NCBI GenBank assembly: GCA_963848335.1
Contig: CAWKDD010000003.1
Span: 558,001-622,000 of the forward strand
DNA: 64,000 nucleotides
Direction of reading: 5' to 3'
Source: Chersky-840 sp963848335
GTDB lineage: Bacteria; Actinomycetota; Acidimicrobiia; Acidimicrobiales; UBA8190
Shown: positions 18,115 to 26,570 of the stretch, piece after piece
How positions within the stretch are numbered: the stretch's first letter is position 1
Layout of the letters: each line of letters opens with the position of its first letter
Notes under the pieces: model-generated
Databases searched by the model: none
What the model was told of the DNA's origin: nothing
What the model saw: only the letters and a program-made list of their open reading frames with translations
Made by a program: the position numbers and the translations under genes

Positions 18115-20153
18115 GTGAGCACCCAGGACACAACCCCACGATCCACGCGCCGGAGGCGGCTCATCATCTTGGTGTACCCGGCGCTGCTGGTCGTGGCGAC
18201 GATCGGCTTGAGCGCGGCGGGGTTGTCGGGCACTTCGGTCGGAGTGATCACTGCGGGCCAGTCCAACGCAACGGCCGATCCGGCTCTGGTGGCCGGAACG
18301 CCACGACCCATCCGCTCTGACGAGTGGGGGGTGGCCACGCCGTTGCTCGTGGCCCAAAGCCACCATGGGTTCTCTCCCGTGTCGAATGACAGCATCGGCG
18401 AGCACACCGTGACGGTCCTGCCCGACATCCCCAACACCGATTGGTCGACGCTCTTCAAGCCTTGGGACCTGCCGGTGCTCGTGCTCGACCTCGAGCATGG
18501 ATTCGCCGCCCGGTGGTGGATGATGTCGCTCGTCCTGCTCCTCGGCGCCTACCTCCTCCTCCTGGCGCTGACGGACCGCACCGATATCGCCATCGTCTTC
18601 AGCCTCGCCCTTTGGCTGTCGCCTTTCTTCCAGTGGTGGTACCTGTCGAGCAGCCTGGACACCGTGGGCATGGGAATGGTGACGGTGGGAGCCTTTCTCT
18701 ATTCGTTGCGGGCCTCGACGACAGGTCGCCGGGTGGCCTGGTTGGCGCTGTCGGCGTACTCGGCCATCGGCTTCACACTCCTCTTCTATCCCCCGTTCCA
18801 GATTCCCACCGCTCTCGTTGTCGGCGTCGTGGGCGTGTGTTACGTCGTCGGCCGCTGGCCCGAGCTCGGGTTGACGCCACGTCGGCTGATCACAGACCTC
18901 ATAGGGCTGGCGGTCGTGGTGGGCGCGACGCTCGGGGTCTTCTACCTCCATTCGCGCTCACCATCGTCGCCATCGACAGCACCGTCTATCCGGGACACCG
19001 TCAGGCCAGCGGAGGCGGCACCTCGCTCCTCCAGCTCTTGTCGGCGCCTTTCGGGGTGACCCTCGCCCAGAACGGAACGGCACTGCCGTTCACGCTGAAC
19101 CAGTCGGAGATCTCGTCGTTCATCCTGCTCGGCCCATTCGCCCTGCTACAGATCCAACGGGTGCGCCTCAGGGCGTTCACGCGTCGATGGAGGGTGCTCC
19201 TGGTGGGAACGGCCGCGGTCTTCGTCACCATCACGGCCTGGTACCTGATCAGCCTCCCCCCGATCCTGGCCTCCGTCCTTTTCCTCGATCGGGTGGAGGC
19301 CAAGCGCGCCATCCTCGGGGTGGGGTTGGGGGGCATCCTCCTCATGGCGCTGTTCTGTGCCGCCCAGTTCGAGCGTGAAGAGATCCCCCACTCGGACCCG
19401 CAGGGAGACAGAGCCACCGCTCCCCCCGACCGCCACCGGCGAATCGTCACCGGGGCGGTCATCTGCGGTGCGATCGCCTTCGGGATGTACTTCTGGGCCG
19501 GGCGCAGTCTCAGGGAGACCGCTCCTGGCCTGAACATGAGCTTGTGGACGGCCGGGATCGTGAGCGTGGCGGCCGGGGTGGTCGTGGCGCTAGTCTGCGC
19601 CCGCAAGGTCCTCTGGGGCGGCGTGGCCCTGGTTGTCTTGGGCGCAGCCATATCCCTGCCGGCCAACCCGCTCTACCAAGGGCTCGGGCCGCTGACCAAC
19701 TCTCCCATCCTCTCCACCTTCGACAGCGTGGCGGCTAATCCGCCCGACGCCACACACCGCGCCTGGCTCAGTTTCGCCAGCAAGAACCTCAACACCGTTC
19801 TCGTTGCATCGGGCCATCAGACCTTGAATGCTTCCGATGTGTATCCCAACGCCAAGGTGTGGAGAGTTCTCGCTCCGGATCACAAGCACCGCTTCGTCTG
19901 GGACCGCTATGCGAATCTCAGCTTCGCGCCGGCTCCGAGCGGAACATCTCCGATGCTCACCCTGTTGGGGACGTTCCATGGGTCAGTACAGATCTCCATC
20001 GATCCCTGCGGCTCGGCCTCGGGCCGACTTGGTGTGGGGTTCGTGGTGTCGGCTTCACCGTTGACGGGCTCGTGCCTTCGTCTCGACACGAAGACGACGT
20101 TCGACGGCAGCCCCACCTACATCTACACGCGGACGGTTTCGGGGAGCACCTGA
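18115..20153 (+). CDS. polytopic membrane protein, polysaccharide cluster (copy 2), one frameshift
   Basis: A paralog of the protein at 11328-13316. GTG 18115 (another GTG sits directly before it) opens 'VSTQDTTPRSTRRRR', then the same first helix ('VYPALLVVATIGLSAAG') and loop motifs 'RPIRSDEW', 'SHHG' and 'DIPNTDWSTLFKPW'. In the segment around 'HGFAARWW' to 'FFQWWY', 48 of 53 residues match copy 1 by my alignment. The frame breaks at about 18957-18961, where copy 1 reads TCCACCATC and this copy TCACCATC; one missing C explains it. The second part, from 'TIVAIDSTVYPGH' to TGA 20153, restores full length (about 680 residues). The function is unknown; a GT-C-like or flippase-like role in glycan export is only inferred. 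Codon use is GC-rich, like the host genome. Confidence 0.78.
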
Positions 20154-20161
20154 GCCTCCTG

Positions 20162-21235
20162 TCACCCGGCACGGACGAGTGCAGCCAAGATCCTGCGGGC
20201 ACATTTGTAATACAGGCCCAACGCCGCACTGATGAACCGATTGCGTGCAAATGCATCGATCAGTGGGGTATCGATCCGATACGCGAGCATGTCGAGAAAC
20301 TCCAGCGGACCGATCACGCGGGTCGCTTGGAGCTCGTGCCTCGAGCGCAGGGCGAAGGGCAGGACCTTCACGAGGGCGCCGCTGGACCGGACCTTCAACA
20401 GAAAGCGGCCTTGGGCGAGGCTGACGGCCCAGAGCGCGAACTCGACGGCGAGCAGCAGCGGAGCCAGGACCACGATGACGCTAGTAGGCCACGTCCGGAT
20501 GATGAACAGGTACCGATTGCGCTCCAGGTAGAACCACTTGCGCTCGTCTTTCTGGAAGTCGTAGTCGTGCTCGATATGCGACTTCGGCACTATGCCCGTC
20601 TTGTGCCCTTTCATCTGCAGACGGAAGCACAGATCGATGTCCTCGTAGTACAGGAAGTATTCGGAGGCGAAGCCCCCGATGTCTTCCCACACCTTTCGGT
20701 CGACGGCGAGATCCGCTCCGGAAAGACAGGAAATCTCCTCCTCTGACGTAAAGCGGTCGGCAGGCTCGGCGTACCCGGCACACCAGGCGAGCCCCGAAAC
20801 GTGCACGACGTTCCCGGCGCAATTCACCCGACCGTCGGGCAGGAGCACGAGGCCCATCCACGCCCCCCAACCCCTCGTCGAAGCGTCGCGCAGGAGATCG
20901 ATGGATCCGGGCTTGGGGTACGCGTCCGGGTTGAGGAACAACAAGACGTCGACGTCGTCGCCGAGCGACTTCGCACCCAGGTTGCACCCGCCCCCGAAAC
21001 CGACATTGCCCGGGCGCAGGACGTAATCGGCAGCGGGGTGGTCCTCGGCGATCTTCGAGCCGCGGCGGTCGGGGTGGTTGTCGACCAGGACCACGAGGTC
21101 CCCCGCCCGTTTCTCTTGTCCGACCAGGTCCAGCATTCTGGTTATTTCCTGATCGTGATTCCCGTAGGCAACGATGACGATACCGAGCTTCGGCTGTGAA
21201 CAAGGTGTCGCCACGACGTTTTCAGTGCCCCCCAA
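20162..21235 (-). CDS. GT2 glycosyltransferase (rhamnosyltransferase-like)
   Basis: A 357-residue protein. The N-terminal GT-A domain starts 'LGIVIVAYGNHDQEI' and contains 'DLVVLVDNHPDRRG', 'RPGNVGFGGGCNLG' (typical of WbbL/RfbN-like enzymes), 'VLLFLNPDAYP' (DxD-equivalent N-P-D), 'CLSGADLAVDRKVWEDIGGF' and 'EYFLYYEDIDLCFRL', with the catalytic E-D pair. After residue 240 come a hydrophobic stretch ('TSVIVVLAPLLLAVEFALWA') and an amphipathic tail, suggesting membrane anchoring. It would add a deoxyhexose or similar sugar to lipid-linked precursors in the cytoplasm. The start TTG 21235 has GAGG just upstream; GTG 21214 is an alternative. It converges with the membrane protein gene eight bases away. 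Confidence 0.85.
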   Translation of the reverse strand: MGGTENVVATPCSQPKLGIVIVAYGNHDQEITRMLDLVGQEKRAGDLVVLVDNHPDRRGSKIAEDHPAADYVLRPGNVGFGGGCNLGAKSLGDDVDVLLFLNPDAYPKPGSIDLLRDASTRGWGAWMGLVLLPDGRVNCAGNVVHVSGLAWCAGYAEPADRFTSEEEISCLSGADLAVDRKVWEDIGGFASEYFLYYEDIDLCFRLQMKGHKTGIVPKSHIEHDYDFQKDERKWFYLERNRYLFIIRTWPTSVIVVLAPLLLAVEFALWAVSLAQGRFLLKVRSSGALVKVLPFALRSRHELQATRVIGPLEFLDMLAYRIDTPLIDAFARNRFISAALGLYYKCARRILAALVRAG

Positions 21236-21417
21236 GAGACCTCAGATTAGCATGGGGTGCTCCGATCGAGCCCGGAGAGCTGCCCTTTCGCGTCCGGACG
21301 ACGGCAACAGCTCAGGCCGACAGGGTCGCCGGCGCCCGATGCGGCCCGCTGCAACTTCCCGAAATGAGCCCCGACGACTACCCTTGAATGAGAGTCTTTG
21401 CGCTCTAAGGGGGAGCG

Positions 21418-22365
21418 GTGTCGCCTGGCGAGAACGAGCGTCTTTCGGCGTCAGCCCGCCCGGCCCCAACCCGGTCGTCGGTGCGCCTGACCCGCTCGGC
21501 CCCGGGCTCCGTGGGGGACACGGTCGAAGCGGTCCCGACCTCGAAGAGCCCCCTTGGACATAAGCCCCCGGAGCCGAAGGCAGCCGCCCCGCCGCTCCCA
21601 GTCACGGATACCGACGCCCCCGCGGCCCCCGCGCCGCAGGTCCGTCATCCCCGGATCTGTGTCGTCGTCCCGGCCTTCAACGAGTCCCGTTCCATCGCCC
21701 GGGTGGTCGAGCGCCTCCACCTGGCGCTTCCCGACGCCCACGTCGTCGTGGTCAACGACGGTTCGGAGGACGACACGGCCCGGCGCGCCCTGCGGGCGGG
21801 GGCCACGGTCATCAGCCTGCCCGTGAACCTCGGCATCGGGGGCGCGGTCCAGGTCGGCTATCGCTACGCACTGCGCCACGGGTTCGACATCGCCATCCAG
21901 GTCGACGGCGACGACCAGCACGACCCGTCCGAGATCGAACGACTGCTGGCGCCGATCCGCGAAGGCCGGGCGGAGATGGTGGTCGGTTCCCGGTGGCTCG
22001 GCCGGGGGGACTACGCCGCCACCAAGGGCCGCCGCTTCGCCATGCGCTTCCTGGCCAAGCTCGTCGGATGGAGGACCGGGGCCACCTTCACCGACACGAC
22101 GTCGGGTTTCCGGGCCGTGGGCGTCGAAGGCATCGAGCTCTTCGCCCGCACCTACCCCACGGACTTTCCCGAGGTCGAGTCCCTCGTCCTGGCCAGCCGC
22201 AACGGCCTGCGCCTGGAGGAGGTGCCGGTCCGGATGTCGCCGCGGGGGCACGGACAGTCCAGCATCACCGGATTTCGCTCCGCCTACTACATGGCACGGG
22301 TCACCGTCGCCCTCGTGGTCGGTACCCTCAACGAGGAAAGGCCAACGGAGAAGGAGGACACGTGA
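21418..22365 (+). CDS. polyprenyl-phosphate glycosyltransferase (GT2, DPM-like)
   Basis: A 315-residue protein. GTG 21418 follows AAGGGGGAG, a strong ribosome site. Residues 1-75 are Pro/Ala/Ser-rich and probably disordered. The GT2 domain begins 'ICVVVPAFNESRSIARVVE', with 'VVVVNDGSEDDTA', 'NLGIGGAVQVGYRYAL', 'IQVDGDDQHDP' (DxD metal site) and 'DTTSGFRAVGVEG'. This set is typical of dolichol/undecaprenyl-phosphate mannosyl- or glucosyltransferases, which charge the lipid carrier with a sugar for GT-C enzymes acting outside the membrane. Its stop overlaps the start of a DUF2304 gene, the usual partner. In this cluster it could supply lipid-linked sugar for the GT-C-like membrane proteins at 11, 14 and 18 kb. 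Confidence 0.88.
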   Translation: MSPGENERLSASARPAPTRSSVRLTRSAPGSVGDTVEAVPTSKSPLGHKPPEPKAAAPPLPVTDTDAPAAPAPQVRHPRICVVVPAFNESRSIARVVERLHLALPDAHVVVVNDGSEDDTARRALRAGATVISLPVNLGIGGAVQVGYRYALRHGFDIAIQVDGDDQHDPSEIERLLAPIREGRAEMVVGSRWLGRGDYAATKGRRFAMRFLAKLVGWRTGATFTDTTSGFRAVGVEGIELFARTYPTDFPEVESLVLASRNGLRLEEVPVRMSPRGHGQSSITGFRSAYYMARVTVALVVGTLNEERPTEKEDT

Positions 22366-22830
22366 AGGTGAGCGTGCTGGCTGTGGTCCTGAGTGTGAAG
22401 TCCTTCGTGCTGTCCGATCGTCCTGAGCGCGGGCTTCCTGGTCGTGTCGATCTTCGCCATGCGTCGCCAGCGGCTCCGGGAGCACACGGCCCTGCTCTGG
22501 TTGCTGGTGAGCGTGGTCATGGTGTTCGTGAGCGTCACGCTCCCGACCGGTCTCCTGAACCGAGTGTCGGACCTGGTCGGGATCGCCTACTCACCCGCCT
22601 TCGTGCTGCTGCTCGCCGTGTTGTTCCTCCTGGTCCTGGTGTTCCAGCTGTCGCTCAGCGTCGACCGCCTGTCGGCCAAGCAGACCGCACTGGTCCAGGA
22701 GATCGGGCTCCTCACGGCGATGTCCCCGCCGAGCCGCGACGCCCAGGGCGAGCCGGGCACAGCGGACACACCGGACGCCGCGGCGACAGAGGAACCCGGA
22801 GACCCCACGCCGAGGTTGCCGGGACGCTGA
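22362..22830 (+). CDS. DUF2304 membrane protein, one frameshift
   Basis: GTG 22362 overlaps the preceding stop (GTGA) and has AAGGAGG at 22351-22357. The first codons read 'VKVSVLAVVLSV'. Near 22415 the frame changes and the protein continues 'VLSAGFLVVSIFAMRRQRLR', 'LLWLLVSVVMVFVSVTLP', 'GIAYSPAFVLLLAVLFLLVL' and 'SVDRLSAKQTALVQEIGLL'. That is the DUF2304 pattern: three helices and a short conserved amphipathic region. Such small membrane proteins pair with DPM-like GT2 enzymes and are thought to anchor or modulate them. The C-terminal 35 residues are low-complexity, acidic and Pro-rich. It converges with ppx. Confidence 0.8.
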
Positions 22831-22882
22831 CCGGCTGGGCCGCGGGCCGCCTCCTGTCCGCGCCGGGAGGCGGACGGCGAGC

Positions 22883-23836
22883 TCACAACAGGCTGGCCGC
22901 CAGCCCGTCGAGGATGTCGTCCTCCGACACCAGGCACTCGTCGCGCCCGAACCGTTCCATCACCGCGTCCAGGATGAGCACGCCGCCCACGATGACGTCG
23001 GCCCTGCCTTCCACCATCCCTGCTCGGGCCATCCGGGCGTGGCGGTCTTCTCCGGCCAACGCCTCACACCACTGCGCCACCTGGCGCCGGGACAGCACGG
23101 CGTGGTGGATGGCGGCCCGGTCGTAGCGTTCCAGGCGCTGCTCCAGCGCGGCGAGCGTCGAGACCGTGCCCGCCAGCCCGATCAGCAGCCCTCCGAGGGC
23201 GAGTGTCGGAAGCCGGCGCCGCGCCCCGTCCAGCTCGGCGTCGACGACGCGCCGGGCCTCGGCCAGCTCCTCGGCGCCCGGCGGGTCGTGGCGCAAGAAG
23301 CGTTCGGTCACCCGGACACAGCCGAGGTCGAGCGACACCGCCGACACCGCCCGGCCCGTGCCCGCCGCCAGCTCCCCCGCCGCCAACTCGGTCGACCCTC
23401 CGCCGATGTCGACCACGAGCACGGGACCGGGACCGACACGCCCGGCGGGGACGTGCGCCGTGGCACCCGCGAACGACAGCGCCCCCTCCTCGAGCCCGCT
23501 CAGGACCTCGGGCTGCACCCCGGTGACCTCCTCGGCGGCGGACAGGAACTGCGCCGCGTTGGTGGCGTCGCGCACCGCCGAGGTGGCGACCAGGCGCGCC
23601 CGGCGCACACCGTGGACATCCATCCGCCGGCGGTAGTCACCGAGCACCGACACGGTGCGCGCCACGGCCTCGGGCGAAAGGGCGCGGGCGGCGTCGACCC
23701 CCTCGCCCAGCCGCGTGATGCGCATCTCCCGCTCGAGCGCCGTGCCGCTCGCCGAGACCACGAGCAGTCGTGTGGAGTTGGTCCCGCAGTCGAGGGCGGC
23801 GACGGGACCCGGGGCGTCATCGTGACCCTTCATCAT
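22883..23836 (-). CDS. ppx: exopolyphosphatase / guanosine pentaphosphatase (Ppx/GppA)
   Basis: A 317-residue member of the ASKHA phosphotransferase superfamily. 'VAALDCGTNSTRLLVV' is the phosphate-1 loop, 'LVVDIGGGSTELAAG' the phosphate-2 loop, and 'IGLAGTVSTLAALE' the adenosine-region block. It removes terminal phosphates from polyphosphate, and some members hydrolyse pppGpp. The length fits the short single-module actinobacterial type (Rv0496/Rv1026-like), lacking the C-terminal HD-like domains of E. coli PPX. Its ATG overlaps the stop of DUF501 by four bases (ATGA), so it is the last gene of the eno-ftsB-DUF501-ppx group. Together with the PPK2 gene at 57 kb it provides polyphosphate turnover. 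Confidence 0.92.
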   Translation of the reverse strand: MMKGHDDAPGPVAALDCGTNSTRLLVVSASGTALEREMRITRLGEGVDAARALSPEAVARTVSVLGDYRRRMDVHGVRRARLVATSAVRDATNAAQFLSAAEEVTGVQPEVLSGLEEGALSFAGATAHVPAGRVGPGPVLVVDIGGGSTELAAGELAAGTGRAVSAVSLDLGCVRVTERFLRHDPPGAEELAEARRVVDAELDGARRRLPTLALGGLLIGLAGTVSTLAALEQRLERYDRAAIHHAVLSRRQVAQWCEALAGEDRHARMARAGMVEGRADVIVGGVLILDAVMERFGRDECLVSEDDILDGLAASLL

Positions 23837-24324
23837 TCAAGGTCCCCCTCTAGCACCTCGTCCTGCCCTTCGGCACTCGACTGGGCCTCGACCACGAACA
23901 CCGACGAGTCGAGCGCGAGCTGCGCCGCGGTCCAGCGCCCGACGGGGTCGTCTCCGCCCGCCAGGTACCAGGCCAGATGGGCATGAAGGCACTTGACCCC
24001 CCGGCGGGTCCCGCCCACGCCCCCTGAAGGCCTCGGGCCCGAGTACCCCTCGGGCAGCGCCCGGTCGCGCTCCGCGCCGTGACGGGCGTGGGCGTCGGCG
24101 AGCTCGACCGGGTCGACTGCGGCCTCGGCGCGTCGTACCCCTCCCGCCGCCTCGAGCCTGCTCACCGCGTCGCGCAGCTCGGTATCGACCAGCCAGAACC
24201 GGGTCGGCATGGGACGGCCGTCGTCGAGCAGGGGGTCGTTGACGATGACGGCCGGTGTCCCGTCGCGCCGGCGCACCGCCACGGTGAAGCGTCCCGATGG
24301 CGGCCGCCCGAGCAGCCGGGCCAC
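23833..24324 (-). CDS. DUF501 family protein
   Basis: The frame contains 'ARLLGRPPSGRFTVAVRRRD', 'VIVNDPLLDDGRPMPTRFWL', 'LEAAGGVRRAE' and 'GTRRGVKCLHAHLAWYLAGG', all positions typical of DUF501 proteins such as mycobacterial Rv1025, which lies between the FtsB-like gene and ppx. The C-terminal 'VKCLHAH' with its conserved Cys and His residues may bind metal, by family comparison. GTG 24324 is the first good start, but homology continues about ten residues upstream ('PLGEADREAV') with no ATG, GTG or TTG before the ftsB stop at 24366. The true start may therefore be a rare CTG (24369) or be hidden by an indel. Molecular function is unknown. Confidence 0.8.
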   Translation of the reverse strand: MARLLGRPPSGRFTVAVRRRDGTPAVIVNDPLLDDGRPMPTRFWLVDTELRDAVSRLEAAGGVRRAEAAVDPVELADAHARHGAERDRALPEGYSGPRPSGGVGGTRRGVKCLHAHLAWYLAGGDDPVGRWTAAQLALDSSVFVVEAQSSAEGQDEVLEGDLE

Positions 24325-24365
24325 CGCCTCCCGATCGGCTTCGCCGAGCGGGCGCGGGGGCGGGG

Positions 24366-24920
24366 TCAGCTCCAGAACTCCAGGCTCTTGACCACCCGGG
24401 CCCAGTAGCTGCGGGGCTCGGGGCTCCCCCCGCCACTCGCACCCCCGGGCGCGGCCCCGCCCGTGGCCCGGGGTGCGCCCGCCGCTACGGTGGGAGCGAC
24501 GACCCCCGTGAGCTCCTGGGAGCGCGACGAGCCGGGCGCCACCGGAGGCTCGTTCAGGGGCACCTGGCCCGATCCGGGCAGGACCGCGCCCGACGGGCTC
24601 GACGACGGCAGGATGTCGTAGGCGCGTTGGCCCGTGGGGACGAAGCCGTAGTCGCGCCGGGCCAGCCCGTCGACGGCGGACGGGTTGGCGAGGTCCGAGA
24701 CCTGGCGCGCCAGCGCCTCGTTCTGCGCCTGCACGTTGGCGAGCTCGTGCGCGGTGCCCGACACCGCTGAGCGCTGCGACAGGACCTCGCCGAGCGGGAA
24801 GCTCGTGAGGAGCACGACACACACGAACACGACGGTGGCACCCACCATGGTCCGCGCCCGCCGGCGTTCGAGGGTCATCTCGGCGCGCCGGGCTCTCCAC
24901 CGGTCCACGGCGCCCACCAT
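24366..24920 (-). CDS. FtsB/DivIC-like septum formation initiator
   Basis: A 184-residue protein from ATG 24920. A basic cytoplasmic N-terminus is followed by one membrane helix at residues about 27-48 ('MVGATVVFVCVVLLTSFPLG'). Next comes a short coiled coil ('ELANVQAQNEALARQVSDL') and then 'VDGLARRDYGFVPTGQRAYD', the hallmark of the FtsB/DivIC family. The C-terminal 90 residues are Pro/Gly/Ser-rich and extracytoplasmic. FtsB bridges FtsL and FtsQ in the divisome. The position directly downstream of eno is the conserved actinobacterial location (Rv1024). The frame stays open upstream for another 100 codons through the HLHV-rich repeat at 24957-25026; whether that is translated is uncertain. 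Confidence 0.85.
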   Translation of the reverse strand: MVGAVDRWRARRAEMTLERRRARTMVGATVVFVCVVLLTSFPLGEVLSQRSAVSGTAHELANVQAQNEALARQVSDLANPSAVDGLARRDYGFVPTGQRAYDILPSSSPSGAVLPGSGQVPLNEPPVAPGSSRSQELTGVVAPTVAAGAPRATGGAAPGGASGGGSPEPRSYWARVVKSLEFWS

Positions 24921-24956
24921 GATCGGCACGGGGGACGAGGGCAGGCGGGGCCGGGG

Positions 24957-25026
24957 CACGTGCACGTGCAGGTGCAGGTGCGGACGCGGCAAGCGGGTGA
25001 GCGGCACGGGCACGTGCAGGTGCGGG
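24957..25026. repeat. CACGTGCAGGTGC short repeat between eno and ftsB
   Basis: Variants of GTGCAGGTGCGG and CACGTGCAGGTG occur several times between 24959 and 25025. In the ftsB frame on the minus strand they encode alternating His-Leu-His-Val and Arg-Pro units ('RPHLHVPVP', 'RPHLHLHVHV'). It is a low-complexity patch of about 70 bases; E-box-like palindromes CACGTG are included by chance of the repeat. It may be an unstable microsatellite-like expansion in the N-terminal extension of FtsB or in the intergenic leader. Confidence 0.5.
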
Positions 25027-25083
25027 CGCACCCGGGGGCGCGCTTGGCGGCGTGCAGGGGCCGACGCTTTACCCGGCTGAGCA

Positions 25084-26388
25084 TCACCGAGCCGACCCAC
25101 CTCCGGGCGGGGCCTTCGAGAGCGCGTCGCGCCCGAGATACGCGGCCGATTCGCCGAGCTCCTCCTCGATGCGCAACAGCTGGTTGTACTTCGCCACCCG
25201 GTCGGACCGGGCCGGGGCACCGGTCTTGATCTGTCCGCAGTTGGTGGCGACGGCGAGATCGGCGATGGTGGTGTCCTCGGTCTCGCCCGAGCGGTGCGAG
25301 ATCACCGACGCGTAGGAGGAGCTCGTGGCCAGCGCCATGGTGTCGAGCGTCTCGCTCAGCGTGCCGATCTGGTTGACCTTGATGAGGATGGCGTTGGCCG
25401 CGCCGCGCTCGATGCCGAGGGCCAGGCGCTCCCGGTTGGTGACGAAGTTGTCGTCGCCCACGATCTGCAGCCGACCGCCCAGGGCCGCGGTCAGCGCCAC
25501 CCACCCGTCCCAGTCGTCCTCGGCCATGCCGTCCTCGAGGGACACGATGGCGGGATAGCGGTCGCTCAGCTCCACCCAGTAGTCGACCATCTCCCGGGAC
25601 GAGAGCCGGCGCCCCTCACCGGCCAGGTTGTAGACCCCGTCCTCGAACAATTCGCTGGTGGCGGGGTCGAGCGCGATGGCGACCTCGTCGCCGGGGATCC
25701 GACCCGCTTCTTCGATGGCCTGCACCAGGATGGCAACGGCTTCCGCGTTGGACGGCAGGTCGGGCGCGAACCCGCCCTCGTCGCCCACCGTCGTGGCCAG
25801 AGCGCGCCCTTTGAGCACCTTGGCCAGCGCGTGGTAGGTCTCGACACCCCAGCGCAGCCCTTCGGAGTACGACGCCGCCCCCACGGGCATGACCATGAAC
25901 TCCTGGAAGTCGACGGAGTTGTCGGCGTGAACGCCACCGTTGAGGACGTTCATCATGGGCACGGGGAGCACATGGGCGTTGACACCGCCGACGTAGCGGA
26001 ACAGGGGCATCTCGGCGTCCACCGCGGCGGCGCGGGCCACGGCCAACGACACCCCCAATACGGCGTTGGCCCCCAGCCGGCCCTTCGACGGCGTCCCGTC
26101 GAGGTCGACGAGCGCCATGTCGATCCCACGCTGGTCATAGGGGTCGAAGGCCGAGAGCACCTCGGCGATCTCGCCGTTGACGTGCTCGACGGCCCCGAGC
26201 ACCCCCTTGCCGCCGTAGCGGTCACCCCCGTCGCGCCACTCCGTGGCCTCGTGCGCACCGGTCGACGCGCCCGACGGGACGATGGCCCGCCCTCCCGCCC
26301 CCGAGTCCAGGACGACTTCGACCTCGACGGTCGGATTGCCGCGGGAGTCGAGGACTTCGCGCGCTTCGATCTTCTCGATGGCTGTCAT
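25084..26388 (-). CDS. eno: enolase
   Basis: A 434-residue phosphopyruvate hydratase converting 2-phosphoglycerate to phosphoenolpyruvate in glycolysis. The N-terminus 'IEKIEAREVLDSRGNPTVEV' and 'VPSGASTGAHEA' are canonical. The catalytic acid/base residues lie in 'TVGDEGGFAPDL' (Glu) and 'ILIKVNQIGTLSETLD' (Lys). Metal ligands occur in 'IALDPATSE', 'VSLEDGM' and 'IVGDDNFVTN'. 'VISHRSGETED' and 'QIKTGAPARSDR' close the site. The length is standard. ATG 26388 is preceded by AGGGAC at good spacing. It sits between mazG and ftsB, as in mycobacteria. The 180-base leader to mazG contains a relatively AT-rich CAACA-repeat patch just before the gene that may carry its own promoter. Confidence 0.97.
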   Translation of the reverse strand: MTAIEKIEAREVLDSRGNPTVEVEVVLDSGAGGRAIVPSGASTGAHEATEWRDGGDRYGGKGVLGAVEHVNGEIAEVLSAFDPYDQRGIDMALVDLDGTPSKGRLGANAVLGVSLAVARAAAVDAEMPLFRYVGGVNAHVLPVPMMNVLNGGVHADNSVDFQEFMVMPVGAASYSEGLRWGVETYHALAKVLKGRALATTVGDEGGFAPDLPSNAEAVAILVQAIEEAGRIPGDEVAIALDPATSELFEDGVYNLAGEGRRLSSREMVDYWVELSDRYPAIVSLEDGMAEDDWDGWVALTAALGGRLQIVGDDNFVTNRERLALGIERGAANAILIKVNQIGTLSETLDTMALATSSSYASVISHRSGETEDTTIADLAVATNCGQIKTGAPARSDRVAKYNQLLRIEEELGESAAYLGRDALSKAPPGGGSAR

Positions 26389-26570
26389 GTGTTGTCCCTG
26401 TTGTAAGTGTTGTAGAAGTTACTCGCTGGCCCTCGGCGGCTGGCGGAGGCGAAAGGCCTCGACGGGGCGCCGCGACCGGGGCCGAGGAGCGATCGGGGAA
26501 GCGACAGGCTCCCCCCTCGGGCGTCTCCGGGACTGCCGGTGCCACCCCGACCAGGGCCGATGCCCGGGCT

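Noticed and set aside
24957..25026. CACGTG palindromes as regulator sites
   Set aside because: They arise from the short repeat unit itself; no second independent site or promoter context.
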